IMG/VR virus record: IMGVR_UViG_3300032011_000009
Span: 1 to 59,680 of that record
Source of the DNA: a virus
Length of the DNA stretch: 59,680 nt
Strand: one strand, 5' to 3'
Both the position numbers and the translations under genes were made by a program. Positions 48,923-58,013 of the stretch are shown piece by piece. The first letter of the stretch is position 1. Each line of letters opens with the position of its first letter. Under the pieces are notes generated by a model. That model saw nothing but the letters and a program-made list of their open reading frames with translations, had not been told where the DNA came from and did not search any database.

Positions 48923-49546
48923 TCAGCTTGGTCCCGGGAAGACACTGCGTCCGGATGATCTCCAGCCTGCGCCGGCACCTGCGCCGTCGCCGCCGTTGTC
49001 GCCACCAAGTTCTGCCCAATCGTAGCGAACCTTAACGGTGATTTCTGCGATGTCATCAGACTCATAATCAAGATCGCCAAAGGAAACTTCTTTGATCCAT
49101 GCGTTCTTAAGATACCATGATTCGATAGTAGTAACCCCTTCGCCGTCAGAAGACTCGCCAGAGATCATCTCAATGGTAAGACCGCCCAAAGCGGCAACTG
49201 CAGACTCTTTCGTGATAGTCTGTGCCGCATGCGCCTCGGTATCGGGAAGCTTGTAGCCTGCCATGTCGATGATCTTCAAAATGTTCTTTGCCGCATCCGG
49301 GTTAACAGGATCGACAAGAGTAAACTCTACTTCGTTGTATTCCATTCGTCCCGGGTAATAGAAAGAATGGTTAATATAACTATGCTTTACCTCTGAAACT
49401 GTAAAGGTGGGCTTAGTCACCTTCTTGATAATCCAAGCTGGGATGGTTACATCCGAATGGGGACCGCTATCGTCTGGGCTGATGCTCAGTATCCACCTAA
49501 ATTTTCTCTTGGGTTCAGTTGTAGTGCTGCTCCAAAAATCTGACAT
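48923..49546 (-). CDS. Tail tube protein (T4 gp19-like)
   Basis: 207 residues (T4 gp19 163). FRWILSISPDDSGPHSDVTI then PAWIIKKVTKPTFTVSEVKH and SYINHSFYYPGRMEYNEVEF then TLVDPVNPDAAKNILKIIDM are typical of tail tube proteins. Late SWYLKNAWIKEVSFGDLDYE then SDDIAEITVKVRYDWA is the tube inner-sheet. A Gly-rich C-terminal extension (GGDNGGDGAGAGAGWRSSGR) may line or cap the tube. It directly follows the sheath gene. Confidence 0.9.
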   Translation of the reverse strand: MSDFWSSTTTEPKRKFRWILSISPDDSGPHSDVTIPAWIIKKVTKPTFTVSEVKHSYINHSFYYPGRMEYNEVEFTLVDPVNPDAAKNILKIIDMAGYKLPDTEAHAAQTITKESAVAALGGLTIEMISGESSDGEGVTTIESWYLKNAWIKEVSFGDLDYESDDIAEITVKVRYDWAELGGDNGGDGAGAGAGWRSSGRSVFPGPS

Positions 49547-49648
49547 TTGTTAAATCCTCCGAATGATTCTTCGTGAACCTCTTGTGGGTTCTATTTTCTT
49601 CTATAATAAGTAGTGAAACGATTGGGAAAACCCCGACCGTTTTCTGGT

Positions 49649-52648
49649 TTAGTCATCAAATGCTGCGCCGGAATCCGTGATAACGAAGTCGATGGCGATG
49701 AACTCGATTGCCTTCGCAGGCTTCAAGTAGATCTTAGCATACATGATATTTCTATCAATAAGATCTGGAGTGGTTGTGTTTTCATCCAAGATGATCTTGA
49801 AGTCCATGAGTCCGAGTCGCGACTTGACGCTTCCCAAGAAAGGAGAGACCTTAGAGGTGAACTTCTTCCATGTGGACTTAACGTTCTGGTCGAAGAGCAA
49901 CGTTGCCGCCATTCTTGAGACCTCGCGCTTGACGAAAATCATCAAGCGACGTACGTTAATACGGTCAAGTGCTGACTGGGTAACCTGAAGCGTCTTCTGA
50001 CCGAAGATTACGATGCCCTCTGCAGGGAACTGCGCAATCGGGTTGATGTTCGCATCGTAGAGGGAATCTCTTTCCTTGGAAGTCAAGCGTTCGCTGACTG
50101 CAAGGACGGGAAGACCGCCGCGACCCTCTGACAAACCGCCTCGGGTGAAGCCAGCAGGAGCAAACCAAAGCTCCTGAGTCTTCTGACCATATGACATGGC
50201 ACCGAGAGCAACAACGGAGGGCGGAACCCAAACGCGCTGCGCAGTTTGCGGATCTGAAATCTGGACCCATGGGAAGTAGCAGGCTCCATAACTGGAGTTA
50301 AGACCGCGTGTTCTCATGTTGCTGACAGCGGTGGTGATGTTTGCACCACGGTTCTCAGCAGACTTAGTAGATTCAGTCTTGGGAGTATATGCGTTAGCAA
50401 TATCAATAATCGCCAAGCAGTCTCCACGATCCTCTGCCGTGTTAATAGCATGGTTAGTCAAGCCGGTGTGAGTAACGCCCGGGATAGCCAACAGGTCCAT
50501 ATCAATAACCTCAGGATCGGCGACCATATCAATAGCCTTCTTGATTGAGTAATATGCATAGTTGGTAGTCTCGGCAGCATTGCTGGCAAGAGTAACGTTG
50601 TTGAACGGCTCTGACTGTTTAACATCTACGCCCTCGAATCCACCGTACATTGGAAGAACGAAGCGGTTTGCGCCGGCGTCCAGTGGTCCCTTGTAGGAAG
50701 AACTAGCAGCGGTCAGCGAGGTACCTGCAAGGCGTGAGCCGGAGAGGTAAGTGCTGTGCATCGCTTGTCCTGAGTTTGTTGACTTGATGTCATCAAGTGT
50801 GAAGTAGAAAGACACTTCGGTGTCCGCTGAAGCGGCAGCGTCATATGAGTTTACGCCGTAAGGAAGTGCGCGGACGGTATCGCCCCAACTGGTTTCAAAC
50901 AGAATGTCTGAGTCTTCACGGGTTGAGTCAACACCCCAGTATGCGTTTCTCGCGTCGGACAAACCACCGTTAGAGGATGATTGTCTGAGATACAACTGCG
51001 GGTAGACGTAAGAACCACTGAAACCAACTTCTCCCAAGTTGCCGGAGACGTGTACTAGGACCGAGCCAGAGTGAACGCCACCCGCCCAGCCACCAGCGCT
51101 GTCGGGGTCACCGTTGCCCACCTCAGAACCGGGTTCGCCTGAACCTCCGTCCTTGCCGAATACGTTCTGGTAAGCGTTACCGAAATCGTTACCCGGGTTG
51201 GCTACCATTGTTGTTCCGCCGTCAGTTGCTACGGCTGCAGCGACTGAACCAGAGTTAATGGAGAACCCAATGAACCGGGGAGGTCCGTAGAAGCCGAATG
51301 GAAGCAGAAGCTGATCTGCTGTTCCAATCTCGACCGCGTTGTTGAGTTCTACACGAATAAACCTAGACATGTTGGGGTGCTCACCGTATTCTCTATAACG
51401 CTTTTCGGTGTCGCTCCACTTCTGTCGTCTGTCGCCAATCTTACGACCAATAAAGTTCGTAGAGAATGGGTTCAGGTTACATCCTGAGAATCTTTCAACG
51501 ATCTGGACGGAGTTATCAAGGTCATCTGATTTGCGGAGAACAACATCAAACGAGCCGTACTTATCATAGTCGTTCGCAGAAACCTTAATAGATTGAATAG
51601 CAATCTTAAGGTTCTTCTGTTCCCACTCACCGGGTGAGAGAGTAACAAAGCGGAACAACTTCTGCATGTTAGTAGGATCGTAGGAGCCGTAGTTGGTGGT
51701 CAAGTCCTGACCGAATACCCAACCAGACTTGGCTTCCTTTGCCGCCATCGTCTGTACACCGGGGGTGTAGCTGCCAAGCTTCATCGGGGCAACGAAACCA
51801 TAGTACTGACCGCTAGCGCCATCGCTGATATCTGCGGTGCCAGCCTCGCCGGTATAACCGGAAGCCTGCTGTCCACACTGCTCGACCAAGTGGCGGTCGA
51901 AAGTCTCGCCAAGCCAGTAGTGATGGTCGCCAGAGTTAGTGCCCTGATCGGTGATCTGATCGTTGACCGTCATGGGGTTCGTGTTGAACACGTTTCTAAT
52001 GTATTTTGCAGAAGTTCTGTTAAAGTTGAATGCTGTCTCATGACGCACAGTTGAGCCGGTCATAACTTGAGCGGTGAATCCTGCATATGCTGCATTAGAC
52101 TCAACCAACACGTTAGAACCAGAAACGGTAACGTCGTCCTCGGTGGAGCCAGCGCATGTACCCTTGAGGGCAAGCTCGCCGTTCTTCAAGTAGAAGATGG
52201 CTGCTAGACAACCCTTGTTAGCAGTAGTGCCTGAGCCGGAGTTGGCAATAAAGAGCCCATAAGCACCGCCGTCAGTACCAACAGTGCCATTTGACCAGCC
52301 TGCGTATCCAGACGAGGTAGCATCCTCATGCTGCTCGCCAACCAGACGAACGATAGTACAGGCGTTGGTGTTTCGCAACCATGCTTGTGCGGCATATGCA
52401 GCATAGGTCGGACCTACATTGTTGCCGTCGCGCCATACGTCGTCTCCTTGTCGTCCACCGACTGGTGAACCGAATACTTCAATGAAGTCTGAAAATGATG
52501 TGATTCGAGTGGGACGCATTGATGGTCCTCTCGCTGTGCGTCCAATAATAACTGGACCGATAGGATCAGCCGGTCGGGGAAGTTGTGAGTTATCGATCTC
52601 ATTAACAAACACACCGGGTGAAACAAACTTAAACTTGGTTACTGACAT
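49649..52648 (-). CDS. Tail sheath protein (T4 gp18-like), enlarged
   Basis: 999 residues, longer than T4 gp18 (659). FVSPGVFVNEIDNSQLPRPA then DPIGPVIIGRTARGPSMRPT and FSDFIEVFGSPVGGRQGDD match the contractile sheath N-terminus. The C-terminal third (SYGQKTQELWFAPAGFTRGG, INPIAQFPAEGIVIFGQKTL then QVTQSALDRINVRRLMIFVK) matches the conserved contraction/handshake region. The middle 350-650 is an inserted, Ser/Gly-rich domain, probably surface-exposed. Confidence 0.92.
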   Translation of the reverse strand: MSVTKFKFVSPGVFVNEIDNSQLPRPADPIGPVIIGRTARGPSMRPTRITSFSDFIEVFGSPVGGRQGDDVWRDGNNVGPTYAAYAAQAWLRNTNACTIVRLVGEQHEDATSSGYAGWSNGTVGTDGGAYGLFIANSGSGTTANKGCLAAIFYLKNGELALKGTCAGSTEDDVTVSGSNVLVESNAAYAGFTAQVMTGSTVRHETAFNFNRTSAKYIRNVFNTNPMTVNDQITDQGTNSGDHHYWLGETFDRHLVEQCGQQASGYTGEAGTADISDGASGQYYGFVAPMKLGSYTPGVQTMAAKEAKSGWVFGQDLTTNYGSYDPTNMQKLFRFVTLSPGEWEQKNLKIAIQSIKVSANDYDKYGSFDVVLRKSDDLDNSVQIVERFSGCNLNPFSTNFIGRKIGDRRQKWSDTEKRYREYGEHPNMSRFIRVELNNAVEIGTADQLLLPFGFYGPPRFIGFSINSGSVAAAVATDGGTTMVANPGNDFGNAYQNVFGKDGGSGEPGSEVGNGDPDSAGGWAGGVHSGSVLVHVSGNLGEVGFSGSYVYPQLYLRQSSSNGGLSDARNAYWGVDSTREDSDILFETSWGDTVRALPYGVNSYDAAASADTEVSFYFTLDDIKSTNSGQAMHSTYLSGSRLAGTSLTAASSSYKGPLDAGANRFVLPMYGGFEGVDVKQSEPFNNVTLASNAAETTNYAYYSIKKAIDMVADPEVIDMDLLAIPGVTHTGLTNHAINTAEDRGDCLAIIDIANAYTPKTESTKSAENRGANITTAVSNMRTRGLNSSYGACYFPWVQISDPQTAQRVWVPPSVVALGAMSYGQKTQELWFAPAGFTRGGLSEGRGGLPVLAVSERLTSKERDSLYDANINPIAQFPAEGIVIFGQKTLQVTQSALDRINVRRLMIFVKREVSRMAATLLFDQNVKSTWKKFTSKVSPFLGSVKSRLGLMDFKIILDENTTTPDLIDRNIMYAKIYLKPAKAIEFIAIDFVITDSGAAFDD

Positions 52649-52739
52649 TACGCTTAATCTCCTGCATTAATACTTTAGTCCCTTTTTAGAACAGGGGCTT
52701 TTATGTTCTTCATACAGCTTCTTTGTCGCCATATTTCAC

Positions 52740-52751
52740 TAATAAATAGTT
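52740..52751 (-). promoter_or_regulatory. AACTATTTATA element, copy 5
   Basis: Minus strand GGAACTATTTATTA, about 95 bases upstream of the sheath ATG 52648. The 203-base gap 52649-52851 holds this element and the fibre-gene terminator; no further gene is supported. Confidence 0.5.
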
Positions 52752-52806
52752 CCCGATATCGCCAACGGACATGAAAGAATAGAAATCTTATACGCAACGA
52801 AAGAAG

Positions 52807-52827
52807 GGGTCCGACAAGCGGACCCCC
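52807..52827 (-). terminator. Intrinsic terminator after the fibre-like gene
   Basis: 8-bp stem GGGGTCCG/CGGACCCC with a 5-base loop. On the minus strand it is followed by TTCTTTC. It is 25 bases past the stop of 52852-55686. Confidence 0.85.
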
Positions 52828-52851
52828 TCAGGAACAAATCCCTACTTAATC

Positions 52852-55686
52852 TTAGAGTAAGAAGTAGACTTGAAGTACATCGTCAGCATCAAGCTTAAGG
52901 TCAGCGTGAAGTTCGACTGAGCCAGTAGCTGTGGTGTAGTCACCAGAGCCAGCGGCAGAGTCGGTGGAATCACCGCGATAAAGCATTTGACCGTTCAAGA
53001 ACACCATTTCGCTACCAGAAACTGGAGTAGCGGGAAGGGTGTAAACACCCGAAGCGGTGGTGTAGCTATGACCGCTGGAACCAATGCATCGTTCCATGGC
53101 AAAGTCAACAGTCAATGCGTTACTAACAACTGCGATACCGTTTCCGCCACAGTTAGAGTTCAGCATAGTACCCTCGACTGCGTTGGCAGCGATTGTCAAA
53201 GCACCAGCATCAGAAGCAGTGGCATCACCACTCATAGCACTGTAGACGTACTTCTTCATACGTGTCAACGTGGACTTGCGGTTAGTACCGCCAGCACCAT
53301 CATCAACGATGAAGAGGTCTGCATCAACAAGGTCAGCACCGATATCGGTAGAACCGTCAATGTCAAGCTTGTCAGCATTGAGTGAGCCGTCAACAACAGA
53401 AGCGTTAACAACTGCGTTTGCAGCCAACTCGTCAGCACCAACAGCGTCATCAGCAAGCATGCTGTTTTCGACAGCGCCTGCAGCGATGGTAAGAGCACCA
53501 CCGTCAGCAACAGTGGCATCGCCAGAAACAACACCAAAGAAGTGATCACGAAGACTGTCAACACCAACTCTCTTGATGGTTCCGTTATCGGAAATCATCA
53601 TTTCATCAGCGTCAGCGATGTCAGCGTGAGCCAACTCTGCTTGACCAGAGATAATATCTTCAGCAAGCATGCCATGCTCAACAGAGGCAGCAGCGATGGT
53701 CACAACACCAGCATTAGTACAAGTTACATCACCGCTAAGAGCGAAAGAACTGTAGTCAGTTCCATCAGCAATCAAGAAGTGAGTAGTGGTAGCAGCCAGA
53801 GAGTCATCAAAGAGAGCAATTTTAGCACCCGTGATAGCATCGGCAGCGATGGTGACAGCACCACCAGCAGCGATAGTAGCATCACCACTTACGTCAGCGA
53901 AAACAGCATCTTGAAGGTTACTAAAAGTAATCTTCTTCTCAGTACCATTATCAGAGAAGATAAAGTGATCCTGAGTTTGGTGAACGCCGGCACTACCGAG
54001 AGCAGCATAGGTATCAATGTCAACACCACCAGCATAAGTCTTAACGTCAGAGAACGGAATGGTTTTCATTACGCCATCGTCGTGAACGACAAGACCATCA
54101 GCATCAGCAATAGTAATACTAGAGCCAACTGCGGTACTGCCATCGAGCAAGTTAAGCTCAGCAGGGATTGAAGTGATTGCTACGGTTGAAGCTGCAGCAA
54201 ATGGCTGCAAGAAACCACTAACGTTTGCAAGCTGAATTGTCTTATCAGCGCCAGTTGGGTCAACCGCTTTAAGGGTTGTCTCGTAGGCATCATCGGTAGC
54301 ACCTTCAAAGATGACACCGTTTGCGGTGTTAACAACTTCAACGTCAACTGTCGTTGTGGTACCGGTAACAATCAAGTTACCCGGAATGGTAACAGTCGAA
54401 GCGGCGCCATTACCTAGGATAACGTCAATTTCATCCTCAACGTCACCATCAGAGATAATAATACCGTTGTTCATTTCGCCATCGTGAGAAGCGACACGCA
54501 ACACCAGCTTACCACCTTCAGTACCGTTAGATGCATCTGCAATCTGACACATCATCTCAGCGTATGTAGTTTGCTCTTGAGCATCGTTATCTCCGCTCCA
54601 AGCAATTATACCAACGATATCATCATCAGCGGCTGCAGCACCCTTGTCTTTCAAAAAGTGAAGACGAGCGCCAAGTCCGTCATTTGTGGTGTTTTTAAGT
54701 TCCAACATTGGATCAAGGGAGTTCGCTGACTCCACCTGTACCGTATCACTGGAAAGGAGCAGTGCTCCGTCAGCGGCGAGCTTCAAGTTACCATCAGAAG
54801 CCTGATGAATATAAGTAGCAGAGTCGCCGAACTGAAGTTGACGTGACGAGTTCAGAAGCAGTGCCGTGTCAGCAACGTGAGTTAGCGTCACATCACTACC
54901 GTCACCGAATGCAAGAACTGCAGCGTCTGACTTGAGTTTGACATCATTGCCAAAGATACCGTCTTTTGCAACACTCAAACCACCATCGGTCTGTAAAGAA
55001 CCGTCAGTAGTAGAAGTGGCATCGGTAGCATCATCAACGATTACGCGACCAGAGGTCGTGAGTTGAGCCATGGCTGAGTTACCGGTTGAGGTGATTGCAC
55101 CGCAACCAACAGTGCCAATAGTGGCAATGTTCTTAGAACCATCCAAGACAACAGCCTTAGAAGCAGCCGCAGTGCCTGCGGTTACACTATCAAGAACACC
55201 CAATTCCGCCGTAGAAATAGTAACAGCGTCAAGTGTCAACGACGTGTCGCCGGTGATGGTGCCGCCGACATTAATTGAGCCGAAAGTTGAAGCACCAGTT
55301 GAGGTGATAGCACCACAACCAACTGTACCGATAGTAGCAATGTTCTTGCTTGCGTCCAAGACAACTGCCTTGGAAGCTGCAGCGGTACCTGCAGTTACAC
55401 TATCCAGTACTCCGATCTCCGCAGTGGTGATCGTCGTGCTGTCGAGGGTTAGGCTAGTGTTTGCCGTTAAAGTACCCTCTACGTTTGTATTGGAATATAG
55501 ATTAATTTTTGAGTTTGCATATGCAAGCGATCCACCATCATAAAATGTTAGTGTACCTGCGCTGTGGATGCTGCCCGATTCCATGCTCATTCCGTCTGTA
55601 TAAACACCCTGTGCGAATTTTGCCAGAGTAGCGGTTGAGCCGGACATAAGTTCCAGTTGCTTTGCATTTACTAATGTTCGTGCCAT
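52852..55686 (-). CDS. Repetitive tail-fibre-like adhesin
   Basis: 944 residues, Ala/Thr/Ser/Gly/Asp-rich, almost no Cys. Two near-identical 71-residue units near residues 80-220 (SLTLDSTTITTAEIGVLDSV ... GCGAITSTG). Later TDGSLQTDGGLSVAKDGIFG then GNDVKLKSDAAVLAFGDGSD (fibre-like motif). Four GDAT-x4-GALTIAA-x-AVExxML repeats occur in the C-terminal half. The C-terminal MVFLNGQMLYRGDSTDSAAG then SGDYTTATGSVEL is a module shared with 56249. Probably a host-recognition fibre or appendage. Confidence 0.75.
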   Translation of the reverse strand: MARTLVNAKQLELMSGSTATLAKFAQGVYTDGMSMESGSIHSAGTLTFYDGGSLAYANSKINLYSNTNVEGTLTANTSLTLDSTTITTAEIGVLDSVTAGTAAASKAVVLDASKNIATIGTVGCGAITSTGASTFGSINVGGTITGDTSLTLDAVTISTAELGVLDSVTAGTAAASKAVVLDGSKNIATIGTVGCGAITSTGNSAMAQLTTSGRVIVDDATDATSTTDGSLQTDGGLSVAKDGIFGNDVKLKSDAAVLAFGDGSDVTLTHVADTALLLNSSRQLQFGDSATYIHQASDGNLKLAADGALLLSSDTVQVESANSLDPMLELKNTTNDGLGARLHFLKDKGAAAADDDIVGIIAWSGDNDAQEQTTYAEMMCQIADASNGTEGGKLVLRVASHDGEMNNGIIISDGDVEDEIDVILGNGAASTVTIPGNLIVTGTTTTVDVEVVNTANGVIFEGATDDAYETTLKAVDPTGADKTIQLANVSGFLQPFAAASTVAITSIPAELNLLDGSTAVGSSITIADADGLVVHDDGVMKTIPFSDVKTYAGGVDIDTYAALGSAGVHQTQDHFIFSDNGTEKKITFSNLQDAVFADVSGDATIAAGGAVTIAADAITGAKIALFDDSLAATTTHFLIADGTDYSSFALSGDVTCTNAGVVTIAAASVEHGMLAEDIISGQAELAHADIADADEMMISDNGTIKRVGVDSLRDHFFGVVSGDATVADGGALTIAAGAVENSMLADDAVGADELAANAVVNASVVDGSLNADKLDIDGSTDIGADLVDADLFIVDDGAGGTNRKSTLTRMKKYVYSAMSGDATASDAGALTIAANAVEGTMLNSNCGGNGIAVVSNALTVDFAMERCIGSSGHSYTTASGVYTLPATPVSGSEMVFLNGQMLYRGDSTDSAAGSGDYTTATGSVELHADLKLDADDVLQVYFLL
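55070..55465 (-). repeat. Tandem 213-bp repeats in the fibre-like gene
   Basis: Two copies of a 71-codon unit containing TAExGVLDSVTAGTAAASKA and the following VVLDxSKNIATIGTVGCGAI. High nucleotide similarity suggests recent duplication or recombination. Confidence 0.75.
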
Positions 55687-55715
55687 TCATTTTACCTCCA
55701 TAGTTAATAAAAAAG

Positions 55716-55741
55716 CACCATAAAAACTTGTTTTATGGGTG
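55716..55741 (-). terminator. Intrinsic terminator after the 55782-56216 gene
   Basis: Stem CACCATAAAA/TTTTATGGGTG with a small bulge. T6 follows on the minus strand (55709-55714). Confidence 0.8.
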
Positions 55742-55781
55742 TCTTACCGTCTATCGAAGACGCTTATATGCAGCAACACGA

Positions 55782-56216
55782 TTACGAGTCGGAGCTAGGC
55801 TCTTCCTCGCGGACGAAACTACCCTGCTCCTCCTCCCCAGTGGGGAAGTTGAGAGCGTAATCGACAGTGGGTTCGACATTATAAGTAGTCCGAAGGTCTG
55901 CGATTTGTCGCTGCACTTGCTCATTTAATGCATTATTTACTTTAAAGAATTCCACCTTCTCTTTTTCGTGCCGGATGAGCATTTCTCCGCCAAATCCCTT
56001 AAGCAGCTTAATTGATTCCATTGTTTCATTCAAAGGCAGAAGGTCTTCCTTATTAATGGGAATTACCGAATCAGTACAAAATTCAGGTTCTGAAGGTTCC
56101 TCCTCTTGTACCTCAACCGAGGTAGGCTCCGGAGCCTCTGCTTCTTTCTCTGGCTCGATGTATTCCTCTGGGGTTTCCAAAGCGGTTTTAATTTTATTCC
56201 ATGATTTTTTCCACAT
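55782..56216 (-). CDS. Acidic helical protein of the neck/tail region (hypothetical)
   Basis: 144 residues. N-terminus MWKKSWNKIKTALETPEEYI basic, then Glu/Pro-rich (EPEKEAEAPEPTSVEVQEEE), then a coiled segment LNETMESIKLLKGFGGEMLI then RHEKEKVEFFKVNNALNEQV, and a C-terminal YALNFPTGEEEQGSFVREEE. I recall a similar marine phage protein (ETMxxxKxxLGxLxxxxExxK) of unknown function. It lies between gp15-like and fibre genes and ends with a terminator. Confidence 0.7.
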   Translation of the reverse strand: MWKKSWNKIKTALETPEEYIEPEKEAEAPEPTSVEVQEEEPSEPEFCTDSVIPINKEDLLPLNETMESIKLLKGFGGEMLIRHEKEKVEFFKVNNALNEQVQRQIADLRTTYNVEPTVDYALNFPTGEEEQGSFVREEEPSSDS

Positions 56217-56248
56217 AATATACTCCTGTTGTAAGTGGTGTGTTGTGA

Positions 56249-57517
56249 TTACGAGTTCTTAACATAGCTAGCAACCAGTCTATCGTTCTCTTCTGGAGCG
56301 GTATCTAGCGTAATCGTGTTGCTGCTAATTGTATAGTCGGCACTTTCGCCGGCAGTAAGAACTAGTCCGTTATGAATCAAAGTGACCGTGCCGGCACGGG
56401 GATTGCTTGTTAACGTGAAAGTTTTGTTTGTTCCGTTTAACGTACCGTTGACTTCTTGCTGAGTTATAAAGTCTTCATGCTTAATGACATCATCTCCAGA
56501 AACTCCGCCGCCACCGCCGCCGCCGCTGGTAGTGTGTACCTTGCCGAAATGAACCTGCCCTGCCATCATTTGCCTCACAGAGCGCAACGAATCGGCGCTA
56601 GAAAATCTCATCCACTGATCCGGTACCGTGCCAGCGCCTTCGAGCATAACGCTTTCTCTTGGCATAACGATTGATACTGCATTTTCGCGTATTGTCAGTT
56701 TGGGTCTGGCATCGTTTGCTCCGCCGCCAATAAGATAGCCTTCAAGTTTAATCGTTACATCTGTTCTCAGTACCCGATCTTCTTCCTCAAGCGTTGCCAA
56801 GTTATTGTTGAACGAGAAGTCCTCAACCTTTGCATCAAAAGTATGTGTTTCATGCCGACAACGGAACCAGCTATGGTTACCAACGTTGCTGTGTATGCCT
56901 TGCAGAATCTCATTCATTTGCGTATGGAAGTCGGTCTGAATTGAAAGTTTATATTCTGCCACCACACGTATCGGCATCGGCATCGAAATAGTCTCATACA
57001 CAATTCTACCATCCTGTTTGCTAGTGTATTGTACGAGAGCACCCCTATTTGGTTTAGTGTCGCCATCGTAATCGCCACCGGACCACTTCATTTTTTGGGC
57101 TGCAGTTCTAAATGCTGAAGTCTTGTCCTGCTTGATGCGGCGAGCGACAACAATAGAGCCGCCCTGAGGATCAAACTTGCTATGTGAAGACTGTAGGTTT
57201 GCCGGCATTGTGCCCATTCGTGCCGGGTCTTTCGTAATCGAAACTCTGTCAAGCGCCATCATTGGCAGGATCAGCATGCCGCCGCTATCGCGCAAGTCTT
57301 TGTTCGCCTTGATCTGGTGAGCCCTTTCTCCGCCAACCCAGATTAAAGGCACCTTTTTCCAGCCCTTGCTGGTGTTGGTGTGCAAATCGCATATGTCGTT
57401 AAGCCAGTTGAAAATAGCATAGTCAAGCGTCTCCGGAGAAGACGCAGCAAACTCCAACTCTTTCAACTTTCCTAGTTTTTCAAAGGTTAATTTATCTGAG
57501 TAATGATCACTCGCCAT
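56249..57517 (-). CDS. Tail completion/sheath stabiliser-like protein (gp15-like) with adhesin-like C-terminus
   Basis: 422 residues. KVPLIWVGGERAHQIKANKD, SGGMLILPMMALDRVSITKD, YETISMPMPIRVVAEYKLSI then QTDFHTQMNEILQGI and FSFNNNLATLEEEDRVLRTD then VTIKLEGYLI fit the gp15-like tail completion proteins. A Gly-rich linker (SGGGGGGGVSG) leads to FTLTSNPRAGTVTLIHNGLV then LTAGESADYTISSNTITLD and NDRLVASYVKNS, a surface module also found at the C-terminus of the fibre-like protein. Assignment as gp15 is moderate. Confidence 0.6.
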   Translation of the reverse strand: MASDHYSDKLTFEKLGKLKELEFAASSPETLDYAIFNWLNDICDLHTNTSKGWKKVPLIWVGGERAHQIKANKDLRDSGGMLILPMMALDRVSITKDPARMGTMPANLQSSHSKFDPQGGSIVVARRIKQDKTSAFRTAAQKMKWSGGDYDGDTKPNRGALVQYTSKQDGRIVYETISMPMPIRVVAEYKLSIQTDFHTQMNEILQGIHSNVGNHSWFRCRHETHTFDAKVEDFSFNNNLATLEEEDRVLRTDVTIKLEGYLIGGGANDARPKLTIRENAVSIVMPRESVMLEGAGTVPDQWMRFSSADSLRSVRQMMAGQVHFGKVHTTSGGGGGGGVSGDDVIKHEDFITQQEVNGTLNGTNKTFTLTSNPRAGTVTLIHNGLVLTAGESADYTISSNTITLDTAPEENDRLVASYVKNS

Positions 57518-58004
57518 CGAACACGTCCCTCCTTACCTTCACGCACTTAGCGCTGATTTCCATCATATGCTCAATCTGTCCAAAGACCCGGGTAGGCTCA
57601 GACACCTTGACTAGCTGATAAAACTGTGAACCATACCGCAACATGTCGCCTTCGCGAACAAACAAGTCCTGATCTTCGGTCAGACGCCTCTTGTGAAAGT
57701 GTACCGTCATTGTGGTGATCTTATCGATACCCAAGGCATCAGTATAAATAGTCTCCAACCCTTCCCATTCGACCAACGCCTTTACACGAACCGGTGGTAA
57801 ATAGGTTTTGTCTATTGCCTCACCATACAGTGGATGATAGTTGGTATGTTCAATGTCAAGGGGAAAGTATAAAACTTCCTGCCCAATGACCCTCTCAATA
57901 AGTTCATCATTAACCTGTTTGACCAGATCGCGCTCTTTCTGCCCGGTAAATAGTGGGCTTGGCGGTTGTTCTGGCTGCTTCCATTTATCTTTAGGATCCG
58001 ACAT
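57507..58004 (-). CDS. Neck protein (T4 gp14-like)
   Basis: 165 residues. ERVIGQEVLYFPLDIEHTNY then HPLYGEAIDKTYLPPVRVKA and LVEWEGLETIYTDALGIDKI then TTMTVHFHKRRLTEDQDLFV REGDMLRYGSQFYQLVKVSE-like segment match gp14-type neck proteins (YxPxxxxHxxxxxGE ... REGDxxxF). Overlaps the gp15-like gene by 11 bases. Likely joins head to tail. Confidence 0.7.
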   Translation of the reverse strand: MSDPKDKWKQPEQPPSPLFTGQKERDLVKQVNDELIERVIGQEVLYFPLDIEHTNYHPLYGEAIDKTYLPPVRVKALVEWEGLETIYTDALGIDKITTMTVHFHKRRLTEDQDLFVREGDMLRYGSQFYQLVKVSEPTRVFGQIEHMMEISAKCVKVRRDVFDGE

Positions 58005-58013
58005 AGCTTACTC

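Noticed and set aside
49573-49591. Small hairpin GAACC...GGGTTC in the sheath/tube gap
   Set aside because: Stem of only 5-6 bp with the T-rich side on the plus strand, where no gene reads; not a convincing terminator.
55070-55543. Plus-strand frame with internal repeats (157 codons)
   Set aside because: The repeat is the complement of the 213-bp repeat in the fibre-like gene; no independent evidence.
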